DNA of 64,000 nt from JAEEJA01 sp036343175 (GCA_036343175.1 JAZASR010000008.1:1-64000); one strand, 5' to 3'; shown: positions 17,777 to 27,412, counted from the stretch's first letter. Notes: a model not told the origin generated them from the sequence alone. Translations and numbers: made by a program.

Positions 17777-17842
17777 GTTAAGTACGGGACACTTTAGCCT
17801 GCGCGTGCAGGGCGAAGAGAATAAATATAAGGATGAGTGAGT
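17731..17842. repeat. 63-bp tandem duplication of the remA 3' end
   Basis: TAGCCTGCGCATGCAGGGCG at 17731 recurs at 17794 with one change, including the stop and GAGTTA, ending exactly where gmk starts. The duplication therefore supplied a second copy of the sequence before the gmk start codon. Confidence 0.9.
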
Positions 17843-17843
17843 T

Positions 17844-18479
17844 ATGAGCAGGGGAAGACTTGTAATTATTTCCGGTTCCTCAGGAGTCGGAAAAGGGACG
17901 GTCGTTAAGGAACTGGTAAAGAAGGATGGCTGCAGCCTTTCAATTTCAGCGACCACAAGAGATCCGAGAAAAGGAGATGTAAACGGGGTTAACTACTTCT
18001 TCAAGACACGTGAAGAGTTTGAGCAGATGATCAGGAATGACGAGCTGCTTGAATATGCCGAGTATGTAGGCAACTATTACGGAACACCTGTTAAGTACGT
18101 TGATGATGAGCTTGATAAGGGTAAGCATGTGATCCTTGAGATAGAGATGCAGGGCGCCCTGAAGGTAAAGGAAAAGCGTCCGGATGCCCTGATGATCTTC
18201 ATAGTTCCACCGGGGTATGAAGAGCTTAGAGAAAGGCTCATTAACCGCGGCACAGAGGATGCCGCCGCTATTAAGCGGAGACTTGCCCGTGCCAAGGAAG
18301 AGACCGATTTCCTCGACAGATATGACTTTATTGTCGTCAATGAAGACAACGGCGTAGATAAATGCGCTGAGGAGATCCACAACATCATAAATGATCCCGA
18401 TGCCTATCTCACAGCTGAGAAGAAGGCAGAGCGCGATGCCCTGATCGAGCGCATACGCACGGACTTCGGGGACAGCTGA
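17844..18479 (+). CDS. gmk: Guanylate kinase
   Basis: It phosphorylates GMP to GDP with ATP in the cytoplasm. The 211 residues show the P-loop SGSSGVGKGT near residues 9-18, ATTRDPRKGDVNGVNYFF for GMP binding, the EYAEYVGNYYGTP lid region, LEIEMQGALKV and the C-terminal RLARAKEET. It is complete and typical. The start overlaps the duplicated remA tail, where AAGGATGAG serves as the ribosome site. Guanine nucleotides also feed the GDP-sugar routes further on, though no direct link is implied. Confidence 0.96.
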   Translation: MSRGRLVIISGSSGVGKGTVVKELVKKDGCSLSISATTRDPRKGDVNGVNYFFKTREEFEQMIRNDELLEYAEYVGNYYGTPVKYVDDELDKGKHVILEIEMQGALKVKEKRPDALMIFIVPPGYEELRERLINRGTEDAAAIKRRLARAKEETDFLDRYDFIVVNEDNGVDKCAEEIHNIINDPDAYLTAEKKAERDALIERIRTDFGDS

Positions 18480-18548
18480 CAGCATGTGACATTATGGAAA
18501 GCTGCATTATGAAAAGCTGTCAGATGAGAATTCGAGGACAGCTGATAA

Positions 18549-18577
18549 GAAGCTGCATAAGCAACAGCTTATTTTTT
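18549..18577 (+). terminator. Weak intrinsic terminator after gmk
   Basis: AAGCTG pairs with CAGCTT (18565-18570) around a short loop and is followed by ATTTTTT. The stem is short. The rest of the gap to rpoZ, 18578-18748, is AT-rich with TTCGGTCGATATA-type short repeats and no gene. Confidence 0.5.
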
Positions 18578-18748
18578 AAGTGAACATCATATATCTGCGC
18601 GTATGCAGTGGATATTTTCGATGTTTATTATATAGAAATTCATTGATATATATTGATACTTCGGTCGATATAACAGCTGCCCGGCTGATAGAATATCACT
18701 TCGGTTGATATATATCTATATTATCAGAAAAAGAAATGGAGAAAAGAC

Positions 18749-19213
18749 ATGATACATCCTTCCTACACAGAGATTATGGAAAAGGTAAACAGTGACGTTG
18801 AAGAGGGCGAACAGAAGGTAGTTAACAGCCGTTATTCTATTGTTCTTGCTACTGCCAAGCGCGCAAGGCAGCTGATCGACGGCGCTGATCCGCTCATTGA
18901 GAGGCCTAAGTGCCCAAAGCCGCTTTCTATCGCTGTTGAGGAACTTTATAATAAAAAGATCAACATTCTTACCGACGAAGAGGCCGATAAGCTTGAGGCT
19001 GAGCTAGAGGAAAGAGACGTTAAGGAAGCTGAAGAGGAAGCAAAGAAGCTTGCTGAGGAAGAGGCTGCCCGCGAAGAAAATGAAGCTGAGGAAGCTGAGA
19101 ACGCTAATGAAGCTGATGACTCTGAAGATGACGATAAGGCTGACAAGACAAAAGAAAAGTCAAAGAAGGCTGAGGAAGCTGACGATGACGAAGAGATCGT
19201 TATCGATGAGTGA
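18749..19213 (+). CDS. rpoZ: RNA polymerase omega subunit with a long acidic tail
   Basis: 154 residues. The N-terminal 75 form the omega fold: MIHPSYTEIM, NSRYSIVLATAKRARQLIDG and KPLSIAVEELYNKKI match firmicute RpoZ, which is normally 60-90 residues long. Omega assists assembly and stability of RNA polymerase. From about residue 85 the protein becomes a Glu/Ala/Lys-rich, probably helical and disordered tail (EEEAKKLAEEEAA, then acidic blocks), ending EEIVIDE. Acidic extensions occur in some Lachnospiraceae omega proteins, but I cannot assign a role. A position after remA and gmk is standard. Confidence 0.92.
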   Translation: MIHPSYTEIMEKVNSDVEEGEQKVVNSRYSIVLATAKRARQLIDGADPLIERPKCPKPLSIAVEELYNKKINILTDEEADKLEAELEERDVKEAEEEAKKLAEEEAAREENEAEEAENANEADDSEDDDKADKTKEKSKKAEEADDDEEIVIDE

Positions 19214-19439
19214 TCGCAATGAGATGAGTGATCGCAATGAGATGAGTGAACGCAATGAGATGAGTGATCAAAATAATAATAAAAGGCCTGATCCTATAAT
19301 GACTGATGAAAATAAAAACATACCGGCAGGGGATCATGATGTGATGGATCCCGGCCTTGATGTCGGCAGTATCGGATATAAGGATATTACTGTTGATGCC
19401 GGCATTATTGAATATGCAGATTCTGATAAATCAGATTAA
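19206..19439 (+). CDS. Possible small acidic protein overlapping the rpoZ end
   Basis: An open frame of 77 residues starts at an ATG overlapping the last codons of rpoZ and runs to TAA before lepB. Its start consists of four copies of an 18-bp unit (GATGAGTGATCGCAATGA) that gives MSDRNE repeats; the rest is Asp/Gly-rich (DHDVMDPGLDVGSIGYKD). No family is recognised. The unit repeats both a start codon and a stop of rpoZ, so it may be a duplicated gene end that stayed open by chance. Translational coupling to rpoZ is possible. Confidence 0.3.
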   Translation: MSDRNEMSDRNEMSERNEMSDQNNNKRPDPIMTDENKNIPAGDHDVMDPGLDVGSIGYKDITVDAGIIEYADSDKSD

Positions 19440-19465
19440 GACCATAAAAAGGACATAAGGTTCAT

Positions 19466-20155
19466 ATGAATGATAAAGAATTATCTGACAATACAGATCC
19501 TTCTGTAATTGCTTCGGAGAGGGCTTCTGAAAAAAATGATCCTTCAAATGAAGAAAATCTTGAAGAGAATTCAGAAGTGAAGTCAGAAGATAAGTCTGAG
19601 GAAAATGCTGAAAAGAAGCCTGAAAAGGCATCGAAGACCAGCTGGGTCGAGTATGTTATATATGGTATCATATTGATACTTTGCATCACTGTCGTTCCCA
19701 AGTACGTGGTCCAGAGGACTATAGTCTCGGGAAAGTCGATGATGGATAACTTTCAGAATGGCGACAATTTGATAGTTGAAAAGGTCTCATACAGATTCCA
19801 CGATCCGAAGAGGTTCGACGTAGTAGTCTTTTATCCGTACGGCCGCGATGATCCGTCTTACTACATAAAGAGGATCATTGGTCTCCCGGGTGAGACTGTA
19901 CAGATAAAAGGCCCGGACATATATATCGATGGAAAGAAACTGGAAGAGCATTACGGAAAAGATCCCATAACAACAGCGGGAATTGCCAAGAAACCCCTTA
20001 AGCTGGGTGATGATGAGTTCTTCGTGCTTGGGGATAACCGCCGTATCTCGGAAGACAGCCGATATCCGGAAGTCGGTCCTGTAAAACGCAAGAATATCGA
20101 AGGCCGCGCGATCCTGCGTATTTACCCATTCAGGTCCTTCGGAAAGATACAGTGA
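19466..20155 (+). CDS. lepB: Signal peptidase I
   Basis: It cleaves signal peptides at the outer face of the membrane. 229 residues: an acidic cytoplasmic N-terminus of about 60 residues, one membrane helix (VIYGIILILCITVVPKYVV), then the catalytic Ser in VSGKSMMDNF and the catalytic Lys in YYIKRIIGLPGETV, with GDNRRISEDSRY near the C-terminus. The box after the Ser lacks the common Pro (SMMDN rather than SMxPT), a tolerated variation. The acidic N-terminal extension is not part of the catalytic family and resembles the acidic tail of the neighbouring rpoZ in composition. The Ig-like secreted protein downstream would be a substrate. Confidence 0.93.
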   Translation: MNDKELSDNTDPSVIASERASEKNDPSNEENLEENSEVKSEDKSEENAEKKPEKASKTSWVEYVIYGIILILCITVVPKYVVQRTIVSGKSMMDNFQNGDNLIVEKVSYRFHDPKRFDVVVFYPYGRDDPSYYIKRIIGLPGETVQIKGPDIYIDGKKLEEHYGKDPITTAGIAKKPLKLGDDEFFVLGDNRRISEDSRYPEVGPVKRKNIEGRAILRIYPFRSFGKIQ

Positions 20156-20233
20156 TCGTAGTGGGAACGGCATACCTTCCGCGGGGAAGAATGCATACGA
20201 ACCGATCGGCAGATCAAATGTTTATTCATGACT

Positions 20234-20282
20234 AAAAAGCTGCATGGTCTGACACAAAAGTGCCGGGCCGTGCAGCTTTTTT
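20234..20282 (+). terminator. Intrinsic terminator after lepB
   Basis: AAAAAGCTGCA pairs with TGCAGCTTTTTT around a GC-containing loop. It closes the remA-to-lepB segment. Between it and the promoter at 20590 there is no gene; two partial copies of AACTGCCTGCACTGC lie at about 20343 and 20461. Confidence 0.8.
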
Positions 20283-20589
20283 GTCTTAAAAGGCATGTAA
20301 ATGACCTGTCCCTTTTTTAGCAGGTAAAAGTATGCTGTTTCCAACTGCCTGCACTGCCGTGTCAGGTGCTTCCAGATACTAAAGAGGGGCGGATGGTACC
20401 CACATAACCTCACAGCCGCGCAGAAGCTTTTTAGACGCTTAAAATGAGCGGGTGATTTTGAACTGCCTGCACTGCAGTGCTAAGGGCTTCCCGGACCTTA
20501 AGATGAGTAGGTGGTTTACGATACAGCTTAAGTATATATTGGTAACTGTAAAATTAAATAAATTGTCATAAATAAAGTGAAAAAAACAG

Positions 20590-20617
20590 TTGACTCTCCA
20601 TTAATTTATGGTAAAAT
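20590..20617 (+). promoter_or_regulatory. Candidate promoter of the Ig-like surface protein
   Basis: TTGACT and TAAAAT are 16 bp apart. The leader from here to the start codon would be about 310 nt, long for a plain promoter. It contains short inverted repeats such as the one around GGTCCGGACTC, but I recognise no known riboswitch motif in it. Confidence 0.55.
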
Positions 20618-20931
20618 TAACTGCATATGAGAGTGTTTTGCTTGAAGATTCGTATGAGTAACCATTTTCGGTCCGGACTCTAAACTCTAAGTTTTTTTCA
20701 GTCCTTTCGGGATCGGCAGTCCTTTGAAGCTTAAAGTTAGATGTTTTTGCAGATCTTTAGTCAGATCTATCGTATTCTCCTTATCATAAGATATGACACA
20801 GTTCTTCATAAGCATTTAATGTTTAAGTTCCAGAGTCTTTGTCTTTTCCGGAGCTTAATATGGTGAAAGCACTTACCTTAAAGCAGGAACTCGGATTATA
20901 AATTTTTACAATTTCTAAAAGGAGGAGTCTT

Positions 20932-23900
20932 ATGAAAAAGTTTTTCAAGACTTACGGCAAAAGGGTAATAAGCTTTGTGCTTGCTGCTGCCATGGTCGTA
21001 ACGAGCGTTACTGTTACACCATCTGTAAAAGCGTCTGCTGCTGCTGACCCTAATTCGAAAGTCGACGCAGATTATTACTTTTACACAAACGATGATACCG
21101 CGAATTATTCCGCTTCTTACGATCAGGCGGGTAACGCTGTGCTTTACGCTCAGAGCAAGGTAAAGAGCGGTTATACTCTCTCTTATCAGTGGTATGCCTA
21201 TAAGGGAGACAATAAAGTTGAACAGTGGGTGTCCAAAAGCGAGGAAATAAACGCCGAAACATATAGTGATGCATTTAACAATTATGTTTCTTACAAGGAA
21301 TATGAGGCCAAGAAGGCTCAGTATAAGCAGAAGAATCCTAATGCTTCTGAAGCTGATGTAAATAATAATTACTACAAAGAAGAGTTATCAGCTGAAACCG
21401 TAGCTGCTATCAAAAATGGTGTTCCTCAACCATTCAAAGAGTATGATTATTCAGATTATGTTTATCAAAAGGTAGGGACTACCGAGGCTGATACTAAATA
21501 CTATAAGTTAACTCTTAAGGATTATTACTCCGGCGATCAGCTCCAGAGCGATTTCATTTCCAATACCCGTACAAAGATCGAAGGCGCTTCCAGCTCTTTC
21601 CTTAAGGTCAATGCCAATACAACATATGTAGCAGGCGATAAGGATGCGAGTGGTCAGGACCTTAAGGAATATAAGAACTTCTCATGTGTAGTTACAGTAA
21701 ATAAAGATGGTCAGCCTGTTTCGGGCGCAAACTTTATTTACTTTTACACGGTCTACGGTTCTATCGGATATGTAAATGCGACATCAAATGAGACAACAAA
21801 GTATGCTGACCTCAAAGGCTCTGCTCAGTTTACTGTAAATAAGGTCGATTATAATCTGTCAAGAGATACATTATTCGTATCCTGGTATAAGAACGGCACA
21901 AAGATATTCGATAACAAGGCTGATGGCGATAAGGCTGCAGTGCCGCAGGACAAGGCTAATAAATATGCATTAGCTGCTGATCATAATACTCTTACAGTAT
22001 CAGGTATAGAGAAGGGCGATTATGGTACATACACAGTAACATACTATGTATACAATACCGCTAAGGATGTCGACCCTAATACACATCTTCCAAAGGCTGA
22101 TACATCTCCAGAAGACACTGAACAGATAACTTTCACTCTCCTCCCTACATCTGAGTTCTATGCTTATGATAAGAGTGGAAATTCGTTTAAAAACTCTAAA
22201 GTGTCTAGTGCTTTCGGCCTTAAAAGAGAAGTAGGACAGACAGTTACCTTTACTGTCGGCACTTCAAAGAATGTAACAAAGGATAATATCAAATGGTATT
22301 ATGCAGATGAGAAGGATACTGCACTTTACTATAACTTCACAGATAAGAATATCTATGTTACCCAGAAGGCTAACTGGACAAAGGCTGCTTCATGGAATGC
22401 AGTTGCAGGATTTAATCCGGAAATATTAGAAGGTTCAAATACTTCTACTCAAACAGCTTTTTATTCTACTGAATATTCCCTTGCTTATATCAACAAGGAT
22501 AATCCTTCTGCATTTGGTAATTCTTCCTTCTATACTTATTCCGATTCTAAATACTGGTTCGATCAGCGACCGGATGGGAATAATCAATCTCCGTTCTATG
22601 GCTCGACCGGTATACCTACTGTAAAGTTCACTTATAATGAAAAAGCTGGGAAGTATGGTCCAGTTTACGCTGAAAATAATAAAGATGTACTAGAGTATGC
22701 AATTGCTGCAACTGTGAATGCTGTTACAGCAAATGATGACAATAAGACAATATCTGATGATGGTAAGTCATTTACCCTCAAGAAGAATGATAAGGCTTAT
22801 GAGACAGTATATGCATTTGTAACAAATCCTGAGGATCCTAAGGATATTAAGGTATTCAAATATGCCCTTAAAAATAAGAGAGAGGGTGCTGACATAATAT
22901 TCAACTCCCCTAAGGATGCGAACAATGTTAATTCTTATTCTGCCGGTCAAGATGAAAACGGCGCTTCATATAAGATTTATGCTTCTTACGAAGCTGCCCC
23001 TATCTATACAACCATCGGTGCTCCTGTAACGCTTTCAGTTGATGCCTACAGTACTGTTGACGGTAAGGCTGATAAGCTTAAGTACTCATGGGAGAAGCTT
23101 GATAAGCTTGCATCTGGTTCAGGTATCGATACCACATATAAGGCAATAATGAACCAGAATGTGAGTGGTAACGAAGGCTCTGGTAATTACCATTATAGTA
23201 ACGCCCGCTGGGTACCTGTTAAGGATGCCAATGGCGCTCTTGTTACTACAAAGGACCTTTCAGTTAATCCTGCTGATGAATATGGATTTACAGAATATAG
23301 GGTTACAGTTACATGTGATGATGCTGCAGGCCTTGAAAGATCAGTTATCTTTACTATTGGTGATGCCAACAAGGATAAGGAAGACAGTACTGTTACAGCA
23401 TATCGTTTAAGCCCATATGAGAACTACGCTCCGGTCGGCGGTTCTGTGAAGTTTGAAGCACTCGGTGTTTCATCAAATGGCGGAGATCTTACAACCTGGT
23501 GGACAGGCCCTAATAATGCTTCTCTTTCAGGCAAGACAGGTAATACCCTTGAGCTTACTAATATTCAGAATGGTGAGTTTGGTACATATACCTTCCATGT
23601 AAAGGATAATAATTCACGAAAAACTGACACTATTTCATTTATATTATCGAAGGATATCCCTGGCCTTAGCATTAATATGCTTAGTAAAGTTAAAGCATTC
23701 AAGGGTGAAACAGTAAACCTTGCACCTCAGGTCACAACCGGATCAGCAACAAATATCACCTATACCTGGTATAAGGAGATCAGTGATGACAATTATAAAA
23801 TGATCAGTTCATCAACTACTCCTACACTTGTGATTTCAAATGTTGATGAGGGTGATTTTGGCAATTATAAGCTGGTTGTTACAGATAATGAAGGCTTTAA

Positions 23901-26082
23901 TAATGATTATTATGTAACTCTTGAGAAAGCTACTGTTAAGCAGTCTAAGTTTATATCACAGAGGATCACTCCTGATGAACTGACACGTAAGCCTGGTGAG
24001 AATGCAGCCTTTGGTGTTGCAGTATCTACTAATGATGGAGCTCTTATCACTTATCAGTGGAAGAAAGGATACGGGGATAATGCACCTGATATTGTAGGTC
24101 AGACCGGTTCTAACCTCGTACTGAATAATGTCAGAGATGTTGATGCAGGTAATTATTCTGTTGATATCTACATCAACGGTGTACTGGCTAAGACATATCA
24201 TTTCTATCTATCTGTAACTGAGGATGCTGCTCCTTCTACACTTACCATCAAGAAGGGCAATGGAAAGACTATTAACTTAAAGGTCAAGTATAAGCAGGAG
24301 ATCAAGCTTGATGCTAAGGCTACAACTACAGCTACAGGTTCAGTCTTCTATCAGTGGTTCTACAATGGAGAGCCTATAGTAGCTCAGCCTGGCTATAAGG
24401 GAGCATCTTCTGCAGCACTTACTATTAATAAACTTAATAAGAAGAACGCTAAGAATTTCGTTGGTGAATATTATTGTGATGTGAGCGACAGCAGAGAAAC
24501 AAAAACGATCTATTATGAAGTATATATCGATACTCAGATAAGAGTAAGGGTTACACCTCGTAGTGCTTCTACTGTATTAGGCGGTAAGGCTACATTCAAG
24601 GCTGATGCTACTGCTGCCAAGGGATATAAGCTTACATATGCATGGTATAAGGCAACAGATGCTCATGGCGTAAGATATTTTGACATTTACGGAAATAATT
24701 ATTATTATGGCAGAGATGACTTCTTTGCAAAGAATACTCCGCTTTCTACCAAGAAGAGCCTTACTGTTAAGGCTGATGATCTGAATGCATTCGATGACTA
24801 CATCCTTGTTGTTAAGAATGATATCGATCAGGAAGTCACATCTGTGACTCTTAATCAACAAAAAGCTGGTACTGTTTCAATAGATGCAAATACAGACTAT
24901 ACACTTCCTGGTTCTAAGATAAAGCTTACAGGTACCTTTGCACTTCCTACATCATTTGCAGGACTTACGGGCAATAAGCTTACCCTTGAGTATGAATGGT
25001 ATTTATATGGCGATGAAGATACTACTAAAATGTACAAGACTGTAGTTACTAAGAAAAAGGTAAAGGTTAAGAATAAGAAGGGCAAGAAGGTCACAAAGGT
25101 TAAGAAGGTAAAGACCAGGAAGCTTCTTCCTGCAACAGGTACAGCTGTAGTTAAAGTCGGTACAAAGACCAAGAAGTTCACAGCTGAAGTCAAGGTTCCT
25201 GAGTTTGTCGATGAAGCCGGTGTTTATAATAAGTATGATGATACCTATAGGCTTTCATACAGGCTTAAAATCAAGCTTAGAAATGCTGATGGTTCTGTAG
25301 TCGTAGGCGTTGTAGAACAGAAAAAAGATACATTATATAATTCAGATGAGGATATTGTTAATGGTCAGGATAACTCTGCTTATGATGCTATTCAGATCGT
25401 AACTGGTGATCAATTCGACAGTAGTAAGAGTGTTACTTTGCTTAACCCGATCTACTATGATCTCCTTAAGGGTGATTCTTATGATGTATCTAATGCCTCT
25501 ATATATCAGAAGACCACTACAAAGAAGATAAAGGCAAAGAAGGGCAAGAAGGCCAAGAAGAAGAAGGTCAAAAAGACTGCCGGCTTCACAGTTAAGTCCA
25601 AGGGCAGCAAGGTTCAGATCAAGTTCAATAAGAACTTTAACCTTGGAAAGGGTACTGTAAAGTCACTTGATAATGTAGTTTACATCGTTAACGGCAGTGG
25701 TATATCAAAGAGATACATCGACAATGATCTTAAAGGAAAGAAGATCACTGTAAAGGGCGGCAAGGTGGCAATCGTTGCTGATACTCCTGATGATACTTTC
25801 TATTACTACTATAAGAACCTTACCGGCGTAACAGTTCAGAAGGGCGACTATACACAGCTGAACTTAGGCTCCAAGAAGGTCAAGGCTATGAAGCCTGCCA
25901 AGAAGAAGATCGCTTCTGCAAACAAGGCTGACCTCACTATTACCGGTAAGAAGAAGGGCTCCACAAAGGTAACCGTTAAGATCGGTAAGAAGAGCTACAA
26001 GCTTAATGTTAAGGTTAAGGCTCCTAAGGCTAAGAAAGCCAAGAAGTCTACAAAGAAGAATAAGAAGAACAAGAAGAAATAA
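20932..26082 (+). CDS. Large secreted Ig-like repeat protein with lysine-rich modules
   Basis: 1716 residues with a clear signal peptide (MKKFFKTYGKR, a hydrophobic run, then KASAAAD near 34-39). Several Ig-like domains follow, recognisable by the W core (SYQWYAYKG, FVSWYKNG, YTWYKE, TYQWKKG, YQWFYNGE, YAWYKAT) and the D.G.Y end (KGDYGTYTV, NGEFGTYTF, EGDFGNYKL, DVDAGNYSV). Lys-rich blocks lie near 1370-1400 (KKKVKVKNKKGKKV) and 1530-1545, and the end is KKNKKNKKK. No LPXTG motif and no C-terminal membrane helix are visible, so attachment would be non-covalent, perhaps through the basic tail to acidic cell-wall glycan. AGGAGG precedes the ATG. It directly precedes the glycan locus; adhesin or surface-layer use is inferred. 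Confidence 0.85.
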   Translation: MKKFFKTYGKRVISFVLAAAMVVTSVTVTPSVKASAAADPNSKVDADYYFYTNDDTANYSASYDQAGNAVLYAQSKVKSGYTLSYQWYAYKGDNKVEQWVSKSEEINAETYSDAFNNYVSYKEYEAKKAQYKQKNPNASEADVNNNYYKEELSAETVAAIKNGVPQPFKEYDYSDYVYQKVGTTEADTKYYKLTLKDYYSGDQLQSDFISNTRTKIEGASSSFLKVNANTTYVAGDKDASGQDLKEYKNFSCVVTVNKDGQPVSGANFIYFYTVYGSIGYVNATSNETTKYADLKGSAQFTVNKVDYNLSRDTLFVSWYKNGTKIFDNKADGDKAAVPQDKANKYALAADHNTLTVSGIEKGDYGTYTVTYYVYNTAKDVDPNTHLPKADTSPEDTEQITFTLLPTSEFYAYDKSGNSFKNSKVSSAFGLKREVGQTVTFTVGTSKNVTKDNIKWYYADEKDTALYYNFTDKNIYVTQKANWTKAASWNAVAGFNPEILEGSNTSTQTAFYSTEYSLAYINKDNPSAFGNSSFYTYSDSKYWFDQRPDGNNQSPFYGSTGIPTVKFTYNEKAGKYGPVYAENNKDVLEYAIAATVNAVTANDDNKTISDDGKSFTLKKNDKAYETVYAFVTNPEDPKDIKVFKYALKNKREGADIIFNSPKDANNVNSYSAGQDENGASYKIYASYEAAPIYTTIGAPVTLSVDAYSTVDGKADKLKYSWEKLDKLASGSGIDTTYKAIMNQNVSGNEGSGNYHYSNARWVPVKDANGALVTTKDLSVNPADEYGFTEYRVTVTCDDAAGLERSVIFTIGDANKDKEDSTVTAYRLSPYENYAPVGGSVKFEALGVSSNGGDLTTWWTGPNNASLSGKTGNTLELTNIQNGEFGTYTFHVKDNNSRKTDTISFILSKDIPGLSINMLSKVKAFKGETVNLAPQVTTGSATNITYTWYKEISDDNYKMISSSTTPTLVISNVDEGDFGNYKLVVTDNEGFNNDYYVTLEKATVKQSKFISQRITPDELTRKPGENAAFGVAVSTNDGALITYQWKKGYGDNAPDIVGQTGSNLVLNNVRDVDAGNYSVDIYINGVLAKTYHFYLSVTEDAAPSTLTIKKGNGKTINLKVKYKQEIKLDAKATTTATGSVFYQWFYNGEPIVAQPGYKGASSAALTINKLNKKNAKNFVGEYYCDVSDSRETKTIYYEVYIDTQIRVRVTPRSASTVLGGKATFKADATAAKGYKLTYAWYKATDAHGVRYFDIYGNNYYYGRDDFFAKNTPLSTKKSLTVKADDLNAFDDYILVVKNDIDQEVTSVTLNQQKAGTVSIDANTDYTLPGSKIKLTGTFALPTSFAGLTGNKLTLEYEWYLYGDEDTTKMYKTVVTKKKVKVKNKKGKKVTKVKKVKTRKLLPATGTAVVKVGTKTKKFTAEVKVPEFVDEAGVYNKYDDTYRLSYRLKIKLRNADGSVVVGVVEQKKDTLYNSDEDIVNGQDNSAYDAIQIVTGDQFDSSKSVTLLNPIYYDLLKGDSYDVSNASIYQKTTTKKIKAKKGKKAKKKKVKKTAGFTVKSKGSKVQIKFNKNFNLGKGTVKSLDNVVYIVNGSGISKRYIDNDLKGKKITVKGGKVAIVADTPDDTFYYYYKNLTGVTVQKGDYTQLNLGSKKVKAMKPAKKKIASANKADLTITGKKKGSTKVTVKIGKKSYKLNVKVKAPKAKKAKKSTKKNKKNKKK

Positions 26083-26156
26083 TTGCTTTAAAGCAAAAAA
26101 TTCCTTCAGGTTAGTATTTAATGAATGAGCCTTTATCGGTAAGATATTGGCGCTTG

Positions 26157-26186
26157 ATCCCCCGGGGTGACCCGGGGGATTTTTTA
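26157..26186 (+). terminator. Strong intrinsic terminator after the Ig-like gene
   Basis: A perfect 10-bp stem, ATCCCCCGGG with CCCGGGGGAT, loop GTGA, then TTTTTATTAT. It insulates the glycan locus from the surface-protein gene. Confidence 0.95.
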
Positions 26187-26220
26187 TTATAGTGCTTAAA
26201 AAATATGGGAGGGCTGATGT

Positions 26221-26249
26221 TTGCTTAATAGACGTGCTTATGCTAATAT
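26221..26249 (+). promoter_or_regulatory. Candidate promoter of the glycan locus
   Basis: TTGCTT (26221-26226) and TAATAT (26244-26249) with a 17-bp spacer, right after the terminator and 155 bp before the first glycosyltransferase. The leader holds two copies of CTGCATCTGAATAACAGTTC-like sequence at about 26278 and 26345. Confidence 0.5.
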
Positions 26250-26404
26250 ATAAAGATCAGATTTGTATCTGTCCGGTTCTGCATCTGAAATAACAGTACA
26301 GAAAAGGTCGTCGTCATGGCTCGGGCTGTCGATGTTCGTCTTGTTCTGCATCTGAATAACAGTTCAGAAAAGAGTCATAAGTAAATACACAGGAGCTGAT
26401 ATTA

Positions 26405-27370
26405 ATGAAACCTATTATGAGTATATGTATTCCTACCTACAACAGGGCTGAGATACTTGATAAGAATATTAAAAGAATCATCGATCAGGATGAATTTAAA
26501 TCAGGCAAAGTAGAGCTTGTAATTTCTGACAACTGTTCTGAAGACGATACTCAGAAAATATGCATGAAATATGCAGAAAAATATGAGAATTTCATTTACC
26601 ATCGAAATGAGAAAAATATCAGGGATGAGAATTTTCCCAATGTCCTTAAATATGGTAATGGGACATATAGAAAGCTCTCAAATGATACTATCCGATATGA
26701 GGATGGTGCCCTGAAATATTTTGTAGATGTTCTGGAAAAGCCGGAAGTAAAGAAGAATCATCCTGTTGTATTCTATAGAGGAGATAAGAAGAACTGCTCA
26801 GATGAGATCTTAGAATCTCCTGATGACTTTATGAACTGTTTAAGCTTCAACATTACATGGATCGGCGGTCTTGGCATATGGGAAGAGGATACGGAATACC
26901 TCGATGAAAGTATACCGGACTGCGCGACTCATCTCTGGCAGGTACCTTTTCTTCTTAACTGCCTTTCAAGACATAATGGATCTTATGTGATTCATAAAAT
27001 TCTCAGCAGTATCAGTTATTCTTCATCACATAAATTTCATACCAGAGAGTTCTATGAGATCTTCTATACCAATTATCTTACCCATATAAATAATTTTGTA
27101 GAAAAGAAGATCCTTAATAAAGAAACTTATGATTATTTAAGAAAAGATCTTCTTTATCATTTCTTAACCTACTGGATGATCAATATGGATCTTGCACCTG
27201 AAAAGCTCCTTTTTGATCCTGATGAAGAACGTCTTACAGAAATGATTATGAAGCAGTATGGATCAGAGCCGTATTTTCAGAATTATCTTAAGTTTTATCA
27301 CAGACAGAAGATCCGGCTTGGTCTGCTGCATGTGCTTTCTGTTATTTATCACTGGATAAAAAGAAATTAA
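26405..27370 (+). CDS. Family 2 glycosyltransferase, abequosyltransferase-like
   Basis: 321 residues. The GT-A fold begins MSICIPTYNRAEIL, with ISDNCSEDDT as the nucleotide-binding aspartates and the RNEKNIRDENFPNVL segment. In the wider RfbV/WbdN-like group, to which dideoxyhexose (abequose/tyvelose) transferases belong, the equivalent part reads RN..N.G.D.N. The usual acceptor-side DDD motif is blurred here (KLSNDTIRYEDG). Adding the dideoxy or branched sugar made by the CDP-glucose genes just downstream would fit, but this is inference. It is cytoplasmic with a hydrophobic patch near the C-terminus, and it is the first gene of the locus. Confidence 0.75.
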   Translation: MKPIMSICIPTYNRAEILDKNIKRIIDQDEFKSGKVELVISDNCSEDDTQKICMKYAEKYENFIYHRNEKNIRDENFPNVLKYGNGTYRKLSNDTIRYEDGALKYFVDVLEKPEVKKNHPVVFYRGDKKNCSDEILESPDDFMNCLSFNITWIGGLGIWEEDTEYLDESIPDCATHLWQVPFLLNCLSRHNGSYVIHKILSSISYSSSHKFHTREFYEIFYTNYLTHINNFVEKKILNKETYDYLRKDLLYHFLTYWMINMDLAPEKLLFDPDEERLTEMIMKQYGSEPYFQNYLKFYHRQKIRLGLLHVLSVIYHWIKRN

Positions 27371-27412
27371 GCTGCAGTATTATTAATAAGAGAAAAAAGC
27401 AGAGAATAATAT

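Noticed and set aside
19050..19439. 129-codon frame overlapping rpoZ
   Set aside because: The first half is a shifted frame through the acidic rpoZ tail; only the part from 19206 was kept, at low confidence.
20618..20931. Riboswitch in the leader of the Ig-like gene
   Set aside because: I could not identify conserved motifs of known classes; only the length and weak hairpins support it, so it is listed as a finding and not as a feature.
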